64,000 bases of DNA. It comes from Eudromia elegans. Lineage: Eukaryota > Chordata > Aves > Tinamiformes > Tinamidae. The stretch is from the NCBI GenBank assembly GCA_003342815.1, contig PTEX01000522.1, positions 65,001-129,000 of the forward strand. Direction: 5' to 3'. The position numbers were made by a program, and so were the translations under genes. Below the pieces are notes generated by a model. It had not been told where the DNA came from. It searched no databases and saw only the letters and a list, made by a program, of their open reading frames with translations. Shown piece by piece: positions 35,611-48,700 of the stretch (its first letter is position 1; every line of letters starts with the position of its first letter).

Positions 35611-38600
35611 CTTTGTTGTTTTAATCATATTTCGTAATGTTAAATAATATTATCCTGGGCCACTGATAGTGTGCTGTCGTGTACCGTGATATTACTTGTA
35701 ATGGGTGCCGTGTTGATATATATCCAATCCTAAAAAAATCTGCATTTCATATAATGTAAGTGAAGTAACCATCCTATGACTTCCCCAGACCATTCAAGAA
35801 GTCACTCACAGTTCTCATACATCTATTATAAGACTTCGGTAAGACTAGTCTTGTACTCCCAGAGCATATTCAAAACCTGAACCTGCTTCCTTAATGAAAC
35901 TAATTGATGAAAGTGTGCATCAAATAGCAGCAGACTGAATCTAGCTGGTCTTTCTTGCCTTTGAGATTACACATCCTTCCTGCAGATTACATGCTGAGTA
36001 CAGTACAGTTCTTGTGGCAACTCTTAGTCTGAACACTTGACACCACAAGATTTTCTCGGGTAGTCATAATTAAGCATTTAAGACCCAAACTACGGTTGAT
36101 CTGTGAAGAATGCCACCTTATATTACACCTATATATTTATGGCAATGCAATAACATTTCTTCTTGAGAAAAAGTTCCCTAGAATGAAGATCTCCTTGTCT
36201 GGAAGATAATCAAGACCACTGTGTACCTATAGCCAATTTCTAACCTGTAGAAGAAGAAAATGTTTGCTATCCTTTCCCCCAACTCCTTTTCTCCTCCCTT
36301 CCCCTCACCCTATCTCCAAAATCATGGCAGAAAGCAACAGAGAGACCATTGCATCCATGCAGAAATTTCTTACCTTCTTGTGGGTTCTGCGGTATTTCAA
36401 TGACAACTTGTAGCAACTGCCTGTTGTAGATCTGTTGGTGAAAATTGTCACCTGAATCCTGCGACTGATAGTCAAGATAAGACTCTTGCATTTATTGTGG
36501 AAAAAAAAAAAATACCGGTACTGAGCTATTTCAGATGCTGTTGAAAAAGCCACAGCCACTTCAGTGTGACGTCTTGAGAAACAGCCAGTCACTTTCTAGG
36601 GGAAATATCAAGTTGCTTGCGTGAGGCCACTTAGATTTCAGCCACTTCCCCCTTCCCTTCCAGCACAGAAACTTTCACCGTCCTAGCTTATGAAATGCTT
36701 TTTCACTACTTCTCCTTCTAACTAGTCTCATGGTATAAAGGACACAAGAACAAGTCCAGAGATATACCTTAACTCTTGCACTGATGCTTTGCTTCCCAGG
36801 TGCATCCATGAGCTGCTCTCATTTCAGAGGCCTTGCAGAAGATGCAGTTCTGCTGCTCAGGGATTAAGACATTGGTAGTCCTTTTCCACAAGGCTTGTTG
36901 CTGATTTCACAATCTTCCCTCAACCCAACTTCTCATTCCGTGAGGGTCTGCTGGCGCTGCAGAACCTCCCTTAGCACCCTCATCACTAGAGTGTGGTGAC
37001 CTCAAAGCCTCTCCCAAGACATGTTGTCACCATGTATTGTCCCCTGGTACTTCACACAGCCTGTCCTGCAATAGGGGTCATTTTCTGTAGCCAGACTTAC
37101 GATAGTTCAGCAGCCAAAATTTTGCAACTTCTCCTAGTTTTACCCTTCAATATACGAGGCCCCACTTCTGATGTTACAAGGTCTTTCAACACAGCATCCA
37201 TAGTATTACCTGCCACTTAATACTACTTCTCAGCATGATCCCTCACCACAAACTCCATGAAGACAACCACTGCCTATGCTGCATCCATTTCAAGTTCCAC
37301 AACTTCCTTCCGTACTTTGCCTTTTCCCTATCCTGCCCATCATTGAATTTACAATGCGTGTTCATCATGGCTCCATCAACAAAATCCCATGTCAGTGTTC
37401 ACTATCTAGTCACAAAACCTCATTCATCTCACCATGCACAGTCATTCCTTGTCCAAATCACAGTGCTCCAAGTATGATCTATGACCTTCTGCGATACTAG
37501 GATCCAGATCCAGGTGTCCAAGTAAGTGGAATGAAAATGAAGAAGACCTTTCTCTTTTCCTGGCAGTAAGCACATCCCTACAGGGAATTATTTTGCAACA
37601 GGAGGTAGCAGAAATTCTAGTATTTGGGCTTGTGACCTCTGTTAATCCTTTTGGCTAGGGAAACAAAAGAGCATGAATGTGATATTAGCCAAGTTGCTGC
37701 TGTGTTCCCCTGGGTACAGAAACTGGCAGGCCTGACTCATACCAGGTTATGAGGCCAGATACTATTGGGCTGATCTCTCTCATCTGGTGTTCCTCTTCCT
37801 TTCCCAAAGACTGTAATTTGTTTTTCCTTTCTTACCCAATACTCCAGGTTTGTATAGGGACTACTGTTAATGCTCATTAACCGTCCAAGACTCCAGGCTA
37901 CAGCAGCAGGATGTTTAAGTTAGGGGACTATTTTCCCTCACACTTTTTCTTTATCGGTATTTAGTCTCATTAATTTGGGGATTTCTATTTTCACCGGGTA
38001 GATTGCTGGCATTTTGTGCAGAAGAGATGGGACATTAACTATGTTGCTTTCAGGCCGTTCTGTATTTCCCAAAAGCCCCAGCAAAACAGAATAAAGGACA
38101 GTAGCTGAGACAATTTCTTTCCTGACATCCATGAGGCATAAGCTACAAATACACAGTAGAGTCCAGAGCAATGATGCATTTGACTTGGGCCTTGGTTGAG
38201 ATGATATTCTATATACAAATCAACACGTCTATTTGCTCCACTTTTTTTTTTTTTAATTTTATAGATTCACATTTGAAGGCCGTTGCCCAAGTTAAGAAAG
38301 AGGGAGCCCGTCATGACGCTGAGATTTTTCTGCCTGAGGTTATTTCGTTTAAAAGCTAGATATCTGTTTCAGACCTAATCACATCCGAAAATCAGTTCTG
38401 AGGTTTACCAGATGAATCTGCCTGCAGAGACATTTTTTTCCACAGAAGAACCCAGGGTGCCTATGTCAGAGTTAAATTCTCTGGCTTCCATGGGCGTTGA
38501 GCAGCTGACTTCCTCCCTGAGCTTCTGGATTTGTAAATGAAGGATTTTTTTCACTCCGCAATTTACCGACCTATGTTAAAACATGCATATTCTTGCAAAT

Positions 38601-41600
38601 AAGCTTTATTTACTGAATTACTCATGAAATTTCTTGTGAGATGGGACTTGGAGCGTCACCATGAGATCACCCAGGACATCGTCTATCTCCATAACAAAGT
38701 AATTGCATCCACTCCTGAGAGAAATCTGCCTTTAAGAGACTACTGTGATAGTAAATTTTACTATCCCCAAAGGATGGTGACTATTCTTAAAACTTGATTT
38801 TTTTTCTTTGTTTTTCTTTAATAAGTTTTCTGTTTCTCTCTTTTTTTTTTTTTTAAATAGACAGAGGTTAAAAAAAAAAAAAAGATATATGGATTGCAAA
38901 TGGATCATTCCAGCATTCACAATGATAGGAAGCCAAAGCAGTGTACCTAATAGCCCCTTATACATGGGCAACTCATAATGCTATGAGTCCTTATAAAAGA
39001 CTCTTGAGAACTGTTAATTGGAAAGTTCCATACATATCTTTGTCCAGTTTAACATTCAGTTATCCCTTTCTTATGGAGAAAATACCTTTGTGAGATTAGG
39101 ATAAAAACTTTGGCTGACAACTATTTCTTTAAAATATAATTGCTTAAGCTTTCCAGACAGAAATTCATTTTCCCCCTGCCCCTTTCCCTTACAGGTGTGC
39201 TCAGTCCATCCTTATCATTTTTTTTTTTGAGAAATCTATGCCATTGCTCAGTCAAAGGGACAGGGGTAGAAAGGGACACATCTTTGTAAGACTAGGGAGA
39301 AATTGTCTCATGTTGTTCTTAATGATCCTTTTCCGTGTAAAAAAATATCTGAAAAGGAGCCCTCCATGTAAATTTTATCCATCTGCTTGAAAAACTTTTA
39401 TTTAGCATAAGGACAGCTGTAAGCATAGGAAAAGTCTCTAGTTTTCCCCATTTCTTCTCTAGGCTTTACTTTGTGATTTTGAAAGTTATCTTTTTTTTTT
39501 TTTTCTCAGTTTCAGTGTTTCCTGTGGATACTTGGTCCTTTTTTTGCTTGCATAAGAGTTTCTGAAATTGCTGCAAGCCGCAAAAGTCCGTAGGTAGCTT
39601 GGATTAAATCCGTAGATTTGCTCACAAATCACCAACACAAATGAGAAGAATCAGAGAACTCAGACTTCCAAGCGCTAACGAAACATCTGCAAATAAGTAA
39701 ATGCTGTCAAAAATGTTAACATATTTGCCAGGCAAAGCATCTCATTAGTCAGAGCTCTCCAAGATGTAAACTTTCAGTCAGAAAAACTCCATCTACGCTG
39801 TAAAACACAGCTAGAAAATGATGGCCCACGGTGTCTGCAAGGCACTTGGTCACCTGCTGCTGAAAGAAATTGCACCCAAGGTTCCTTCTTTACTTTGAAG
39901 TAAATGCTCTCTTATGAGCATTACATTATCATATGCTGAATCCATGCGTTAGCAATTAAACTGCCTATATTAGATGTTGGTTGGGTCATTTGCTGGTGTA
40001 GATAATATGAAAAAAACCTCTCCTTTCCATCCCATGATTCACCTATCATCCTTCTTCCTAACCATCCCCTTTGCCCTTCATCTGTGTCTCAGACTTTGCA
40101 TTTTAATGTTTAGACTAATGCAGAATCAAAGATCCAAGTGAAAGGTAAGTTGCTCACCGCTGGAAATTGTTGCTACCAAAGAAAGAATTTGGGAGCGCGA
40201 TTTTATGTATCATTAAAAAAAAAAAGAGTTATTCAAAAATAATTTCTTTATGCAAGATAACTCCAGAAAAACAGGACATATTTACCTATACAACAGGCCT
40301 AGGCAAAGGAAGGAATAGATAAGGGAATAGTTGGAACAGAGAGCTGTAGAGGAGTAGAAGGAAAGTGGGAGGAAGAGGAGAAATGTGAAGATGAAAGATG
40401 AATTCTGCTCAAAGCCCACCAGAGCTGCCATAGGGAGGTTAGTTATATCAGCTAAGGTGCTCCACAAGAGTAGAGGAGCAATCAAGAGACACGGAGCCCT
40501 GACTTCTACCTTTCCAGGAGGAAAACAGTAAATCATCCGAGCAAGGAAGAAAGAGATCTATCTAATGGACTCTGGAAGTAACTAAGGAACTCTGAAAGTA
40601 ACTACAGCACTTTCTGTTTAATTTCTTCGTTTTCATTCATTATAAACCCTTTCTTGCACTTGTGTTGTACCTTAACATGGCATAAGTGAGACAGAAAAGA
40701 AGGTGTTTCCTGCACAGGAGAGCAGCAAATCTACAGACCAGATGCTCGGACAAGGTAGGAAATGCTCTGGTTCCCTTCTTGCCCTCTGCTCTATACGGGG
40801 GGGTGGCAGAGTGACTTCCAGTTCCCCTGCATGTACCAGATACATTGCAGAAATGTCAGTGTCTTCTCCTGACCGTGTTGGGCTGTATGGACAGCAGCCG
40901 GCATACAATTCCCATTCTCAAGGCTCATAGGGATGGTGTCTCCCAGACCTGAGCCGGCATGTCCCCCACCCAGCTCTGTAGATACAGCCAAGGGTGGGAT
41001 CATACCCATTCACTTGCAGCAGAGTCTTCATTCAGTTCTCAATGGAAGGTCTCAAAACCAACTGCACTAGATTCCTTTACATATTCGCCCAGATTCTCAT
41101 AACGACTTAGTATTAGGGCTAAACAGCTGCTTGTGTTTTTTGCATTGTCTGAGTAAAAATATCTAACAAGTAATGAGGCCTAACCACAAACTTTTAAAAA
41201 AAATTTGAAGTAATTTCCTGTTTTACTTCTTGTTACTTGTACAGGCCAGATGTCTAGGTGCTAGCAGTGCTGTAGCACAGTCACGATATCTGTTTATGAT
41301 GCAAACATGCAATGGTCAGAACAAGATAATATGTGAAATATTGATTCAGAAGGGAAAAATTTCTGGCAAGTATAAGGGTCATCTTTACTCAAAAAAATGT
41401 TTAATTGCAAAAGCAATGTGAACACAACAATCTTCAAATGGTGAGCTATGACACTTGTTTAAAACGGCTACATTTCTAAAAGAAATACTCAGCTGAGTCG
41501 ATTTATCTGAACAGCCTTGTGAAGAAGCAAGATAGCAAGCAAACACGGTCACAATGCAACACGGTCTACGTGATCGCTCTCCACGGTTATGCTGTAAAGA
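35611..41600. other. Gene-poor intergenic DNA
   Basis: About 6 kb of AT-rich sequence with several A or T runs (36496, 38240, 38850-38880, 39220, 39490). I see no supported exon or mobile element. Some of it may be very old, unrecognisable repeat. Confidence 0.5.
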
Positions 41601-41880
41601 TTACTCTAATAGTTCTTCAGGATGTACATTGTAGATCCTAGTCCATGGAGTACGTCTGTCAGAGAAAACTTCATATGGCTTCGGGGTCTCCTTGCTTCTG
41701 GTAAGCTTGTGCTTCTGTGGTGCAACGTGCTCTAAGTGTTCCTGCCACAACTTCCTTATCTTGGCAGAAGGAGAGGAGCTCTTGCAGATGCTCTTGAAAG
41801 TCGAGTTTGCAGAATGGGAAAGGAGCATGGACCTTCAGGCTGTCTGTTTCATCCTCTGTGGTCTTCAGAACTAGCAGAGA
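41601..41880 (-). pseudogene. Unidentified coding-like relic
   Basis: I do not recognise the family. On the - strand an acceptor-like tract (CCATCTCTGCTAG, ending near 41873) is followed by LKTTEDETDSLKVHAPFP, then CKLDFQEHLQELLSFCQDK in one frame, and then, in another frame, KLWQEHLEHVAPQKHK, LTRSKETPKPYEVF and SDRRTPWTRIYNVHPEELLE before a TAA at 41601-41603. The composition is protein-like, rich in charged residues, unlike the hydrophobic or low-complexity chance frames elsewhere, but it needs a frame change around 41755. It may be the last exon of a decayed gene or a processed pseudogene; it could also be chance. Confidence 0.3.
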
Positions 41881-42564
41881 TGGGAGCTGCTCTCATGCTT
41901 GCAACCAGGAGGTTCTGATGAAACTGCCTAAAGCAGACCCAGGAGAATGGCGAGTAAACTGATGGAGACTAGGAAATAAAACATCAGTAAGTTTTGTGAA
42001 TCTGAACCTTTGGGTTTTTTTCAAGCATGATTATGAAATCCTGCCTTTGAAGACAGCATTATTGAGTGAATTTTGAGAGATATATCCTGTGAATTATAAA
42101 TGACTGTTACAGGTCCTCTTTGTTTATTTTTCAACTATACGCCAGTTGCGGAAATGTCTGTCAAAAGGAAGTTTCTGATGCTACAGAGCCAAGGATGTGA
42201 TAGTTAGTTGCAGCACTACCTATGTAGTCAATGTTAAATTGTCTCCTCCAGCTGTACGCATCCTGCCAGGAATGGTCTTAACATACATGATTTGGAGCCT
42301 CCCATAATGCTTTTTATCTGCTTAGATACACGAAAGACCAGACGGCCTTTAGACACTGAGTTATCCTTGGATAGTTTTCTGTTGATTATCTCCAAGTATT
42401 TTCTACCCTCTAACACTGCAATTAGCCTAGCTGATTTTCAGAAAATGGCCTCAATGAGCTTGCTTCCAACGGATTACTCTACTCCATGACTACTAAGGGA
42501 ATCGAGGGAGGAAATTTCCATCTCCCGCTCCAATGAGAGTGATCAAACACTGTGTTAGATGCAA

Positions 42565-42705
42565 ATTTGTAGAATCTCCATCTGTGCTATTGTTTAAAAT
42601 TCATCCGGATAAGGTCTGAGTAATCTGCTCTGACTGAATCTAATTTGAGAAGGGGATTGGGCTTAATGGGCTCCAGAAACCTAAATTATTCTATGAGTCT
42701 ATCTG
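42565..42705 (+). mobile_element. Very old CR1 LINE 3' fragment
   Basis: GAATCTCCATCTGTG, AATCTGCTCTGACTGAATCT, GGGGATTGGGCTTAATGGGC and AAATTATTCTATGAGTCTA follow the order of the CR1 end but with heavy divergence. Confidence 0.6.
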
Positions 42706-45700
42706 CAGATTGAAAATGACCTATTTACTTCTAAAATGAAGAAATAGATCTACCTTTCTTGGATGAAGGGTCAAGATATTTTATGCAAGACTGAACCCAG
42801 AAATAAACTCTTATTTAGGAAACTAGAAACATTTAATATATCTTCGTAACGCTGAGCAGCTTCCTTCCCTACAAAGACATCTTAACGAAGCAAATCAGAA
42901 TATTTATCTAAATAGAAAAAAGAAAAAAAAAAAAAAAGGACTTCAAACTTGCAATAAACCCCCTCCCAGCTCCGCCTGCCTAGATAAATGTTATTTGCTT
43001 AGATGCTCACAGAACTACACAATTTAGTACTGTCTTTGGAGCAGTATCTCATTCTTTTCTCAATCTGTTGCAGCTGACCTACAGCCTGGGGTTTGCAAAA
43101 TATTAGTGGAGAGCCATACTGAGAAACATACATTAACTATGATGTTCTAACAGTCCTTTTGCAGCTTGAGAATTCTTCCTTCCGAAAAATAGTTTTACTG
43201 AAGTCCTTGGTATATTTATTACATTCTGAGCAGCATAATGTTTGTAAATTAGATCTCCTGCAAGACACAAGTCCTTAATTAGGAGTCTCACAGGGTGCAT
43301 TAAAACGGAGAATCTTTCTGTGAGTTTACTTCCCCTATTGTTAGTTAGGGATCTAGTCAGCATCTATTCCAAGCCTCCTCTACAGAAAAAGGAAACAATA
43401 TCACCTTTAAAGGATAATTCATCCCACCTTAGGGTAAGTGTGATAAGCAGAATGCATTGTTCTCTAAGAGTGTCTTTGTTGTCATTGGTTATAGGACATG
43501 GCCATTTCATTCCCTGAGCTTAGGACTCTTCACTAGTGAAACTGATAAGCAGCCTCCCCAATTCAGTGAGTGTTCCTATCAGCTCTCCAGAAAGCCCCAC
43601 TACCTCCGATTTACATGATTGACCTCCAGATAATTATAGCAAAAGAAAAGTAATTAAGAGTAAAATGAGTAATTCCTCCCAGCCCATGTGGCTGATAGAC
43701 AAATGAAGAAGTAAGAAATAGAAATAGATGTCATTCATTGAGGAATGATTGTAGCGAGGAGGGGGCAAACTCTTCTCCGTGGTAGCCGGTGAAGTTCATC
43801 AGTGGGGTTGACATAGGCAGAAATGACACCGATAATGCAGCCTTGTTTAGAATGTGGCTGCTCGTGTTGTGGAGTGTGTGTAATACAAATGTAAGAGCCA
43901 AGTGGATGCTGAGATTTCATGACATGACAACTTTGTATAGTGGCATTTTATAGATGTCGTGTGTTATTACAGTCAGAAAGAAACATTCCTGCAAAAAGAG
44001 TGTTTTTTAAAAAAATCTGGGCAGTACCACCACCAAATGACACAGCTTTGCTTTCTGCTAAGAGATTTATCACTGTGCTGGGGGTCATGATTGAATAGCA
44101 GTGGACCCAGATTGCCAAATGGCTAAGAAAAACATATTTAAGAGTGTGATTTTGGTAAACAGTCCGTATTTAATGTGATCAAGTCCAGGTTTCCCACTCC
44201 AGTTGTCAGGTAAATAATTAAAAGCATTACAATGAGAGTGGGCTTTACTTCTCCCTTGTCAATTACATCCAGGATGAGCTCAGTTCTTGTGTTGCAATTT
44301 TCTCCTATCCTTTGCTCAGATATTTGTTCACGTTAGGTAGATGATCCTGTCTTGATATATTCTGGAGAATAACTAGCAAAACCTGGATCATGATTGTATG
44401 CTTCACTAGCAGTGAACAGCACACTTCCTTTGGCTTTGAAAGGTGATCATTTGTATGGGTTTATCCAAAATCAGCCATACCATATATTATACACCGAGAT
44501 TGTCACAGCGTGAAGCTGGAACACTGCGAATGCCACTAGGTCACAGTCTAGTAATGGTAAATACATACATATCAACACTCAAGGTTTTTTAGTGGGAAGT
44601 AGGCTAAATGGGCCTGGAAATAGAAAAAAAAAAGCCTCTGTCAGATCTTAAAGAGTTAATAATCGTAATAATTAATTTCCCAGTTCTACCAGAGTTAATA
44701 ATTTCCTAGTTCTTTGAATTCTTAAATGAAAATGACATAGGCTTAAGAATTCTTAAGACTTCTGAAGGAGAGCAGGATATATAAAGTGAAGACAGAAATG
44801 CTTTTAGGGGAAAAAAGGGGTTTAAATCCCTGTATCTGCATGGGTATACAATGATATTCCGTAGTAGTCATCAACTGCCCGTAAAATCTAGGACTAGGAA
44901 AAGAGTTAAATTAATATGGATTTTCACTTATCATGTCTTTATTAAACCACAGATCAGTAACTGCAAATTGTTTTCTTCCAAAAATACATGAAAAAAAAAA
45001 TTCTTCTACTGCTGTATCAATTGGATTAATAAATTGCATATAAAAGCCACAAAAAGTGCATGTAAAAATGAGGCTATTCTAGTATTCCTAATAATACTCT
45101 AATTCTGTGATAATTCTGTAATACCCTAGCTCCGTCTTGTACTGAAATGATGTTTTGCTAAATTTAAGTCTAGTTTGGAATAGATACAGGCTTTATCTCT
45201 GTTATTTGTGGGTTTTATAACAGAAATGGCATTTTGTTCCAAAGTGGTGTGAATATTTGGATTTATTCCACTCTTACTAATACCCAGCACTGTGGAAAAT
45301 AAGGTGATCCTAAAAAGCTTTCCTCAAGCAATTACAGAGCAACTTATGCTTGCATCATATAAGAACTTCTGAAATGAAGAGAGCGCTTACTTCACAGTTC
45401 GGAAAGCAAGCAATCCTTCCTGTGTTGAAATCCAGTGAGTAGGAGAATTAAGCAGTGGTTATAAGAAAATGAATGGCCCATTGGCTATCCTTCGTAATAA
45501 AGAAATCAGATATGGGAAAGAGACTGCGCAACCGCTAATTTCTGAGGCCGTGAAAATGCATGTTTCATACTAAGCAGTGTGGACTAGGGAATTCCCTCCT
45601 ATGCAATATAGGAGTTAGGGGGCAAAAAAAAGAAAAAAAAAGAAGTGTCTTTCTTTTTCTTTTTTACAAAAAAATAGATCTTAATATGCAACGTGGCTCA

Positions 45701-48700
45701 AATATCTGGTATTTCAGAATACATCGGAAAGTAACCAGGTTATACTGGTCACTCAGTGATTTGGATTGCCCCATTGGAAATACAAGCTGGGAGGCCTTGC
45801 TGGCTACACTTTGACTGTCTAGGATGTAAGAGATATGATCTCAGAAGTAATCAGTTTCGCCCAAGCTGATCGTCTCGTGTTCTTCATGGTTTACCAATAA
45901 GATCCGTGGATTCCCACCTTATATGCACGTCTTTTCCAAGAAAAGATGAACAATGTCCAAGATTTTCTTTTTATTACCTTAAAGGAAGGTTAGACTGATG
46001 AGGTAAAAGGGACTCAAATCTGATGCAGGTTTTTAAATTTGGGTAAAATAAATCAATATGCTCATCTGTAACCAAAATAACCCTGGGACAGCCTATTGCT
46101 CAAACCTATGATTAGATGCATCGCCAATTATCTGAAAGGACAATTGATATTTTTAACCACAACACCTGGGTATGATGCAATTCAGTATTGTGCAAATGAA
46201 CAATAAGATACAAGATAATACATTGAAACAAGCGGCAGCAGTAAACAATGAGTACCAACATTTACCAAATACAAGTTCTCCCGATTAATTACGTGTTTTA
46301 CCGATAATATTATCAATAACTATTGGTGTATATGTTACTAACGTTATCAAGAAACTTTGGAAAACTGAAATTCTCTGGACAATTTCAAAATATACATCTG
46401 TTTCTCAAATTTTCTCAGCTGTGACGTGCTATGGTCATGTTTTGCCACCAGATAGCAATGACTCATTACGTGTGTGTGATAAAAATGTGTGTACACTGGT
46501 GACCATATTTTTATTTAAGATAAGACAGCTCTCTTATTTGCAGGATTTTCTTTAGCTATATTAGAGCACTATTAAAAAAAATCCTGAAAAATGTCATCAT
46601 TCTCCTGCACATATTAATTATGAAAAATCATACCCGGGGACATTCATATCTAAAGGAGGAAGTGACACAATCCAGTGTTATAGCTGGACAGGTAGCAAAA
46701 GTATGTAGGGAAGCAGAGTACAGGGAAGCTAATAGGATTTCCTTCTGTGGATTTAATAACTGTGAAACTGCCACATTGCAGTGATTCAGTTACTGCTGCT
46801 GCTTCAACGAATTATCCATTATGAAAATAACACGGTGATTTCCTTGGCTTTTCCACGAGAAAACGCTGTGCAGATTATTACATATATTGACTTGAAATGG
46901 TCACCCTGACTTTGACAAGGAAGCCAAATGCAAATGCTGAGTCAGTCGGCGTTTTAAGTAACCGATGTCTAAAGACGCAAGGCAAGCAATTTAATACAAT
47001 TGGTTTGTCTTTCCATTACATGACTTAGGATTATTTTAATAAGGTCTCAGTAGGTAGAGTGAAAAAAACCTGGGCCTGACAAATTACAGCGATGCGACTT
47101 GGGAAGCGAGTTTGTCAAAGTGCTTAAATTGGCTCCAGCGCGCATCATTAAAGTCTCACGTTCTTCCATGCCTTGAAATTAGCAGCACTTGTTTTACAGT
47201 GATTACTGCTCTAGTCTAGAGACAGTGAGAGGCGGCCTCAAAGGAAAAGCCTCCTGTGAAAAGTGACAGGATCTCTACAATGCTTTTGCATCAGTCAAAC
47301 CAAGGAGACCCTGATCTGTTTCACTTAAAGACAGTGGGTCAAGCAGAGATGGCTGCATTGCACTCCTGGGGAAGCTCTTTGAAAATTGCCTGGGCTACGC
47401 TGGTTCTGCTCTTTTTGCTGGGGTGGCACACGCAGCTGACTGAAGAATCTGGTCTGCTCAGCAAAGGGAGTAAAGTCAGAAAGGGTTCCTGGCAAACATA
47501 ACGCAAATTCACAAGTTTCACTGTGTCCCAGGCATCCTATTCTGCAGATTTCTATGTGGTCCTCCATGCTCTCTGCAGAATCGGGAAAAATGAGGCAACG
47601 TTTTGATTAGAAAACAATTTTTTTAAAAATTTAATTTTAGAATAAATAATATTTTGAGGGAGTCTAGCGACGAGTATGGCGCATACCTGTAGTGTCACGC
47701 ACAGTGAGGGATTATTCTTTTGCAACAGAACTACTTCAGAACATTTTTCCCTCTATGTCTGGAAGAAATATGACCATGAAAATAAAAAGGATCGTTTTCC
47801 TCTTCGTGTCTGAAGTCAGCTAAGCCCGTGATTGGCCTGGGGCCATAATGAACATCTTTAATTGGAGAGCTCCAAAGACCTGACAAGCTCCCAATACTAG
47901 TCAAAATCAGTTTGCTTTGATTGCATTCCGCTAGGAGCATAGTCCTGTTGTGGCTTAGAGAGGGGTGAACAAAGCCCTTCTCCAGGCAAACAGCTTCCCT
48001 AAGAATATGTCTATGATGATACATAGACAACTCGATGTGGCAGCGAGTGCCAACAGCCCAAAGCGCTCTCTATAGTCATGGGAGTATCTTCTTGGTGGGA
48101 CAATGTGTGTCCCAATCGAAAAGAGGTTTCTAAGACACGTGATGTAAACCTCTCCTTGTTCATATTTTCACATCTAACTACAGGACTACCTTTCGTAAGT
48201 GTACATTTCGAGGAGCTCCTTAGCTATATACCACATACCTCGTGTTGATGGCTAGCACGGTACGTATCAGCAGAATGGCAAACATTGCATTGGAGCAAGA
48301 TTGGTTTATCAGCCCTTGGGATTTAGATGTAGGAGTTCAGACAAGAAGCACCAGAGAGGCAATATCTCCCAGGCAGGAAGTTCCTATGTTTAGCTAGTAT
48401 GCGCACGCTCCTGGACTATCTGTACAGCAATGTATTTTGGGGTCATATAGCACACAGAGATTTTGTATTAAGAACTGCCCTCTTGTGGCTGTCGAATAAA
48501 ACAGTTATCTCTGGGTAATTCGGGAAGTTTTCAGCTGGTGGATCATATTAAGCCAGTTTTGGAAGATAGAAAGGAACAGCCCTAGTTCTACTTCTGGGCA
48601 TACATGAGATTTAGCTGCTGGCTATTTCTCTTTCTGGCATTTGTAGTTTTCATTACAGAATAATCACCTCCATTCTCTGTTTCAACACTTCATTGGATAC

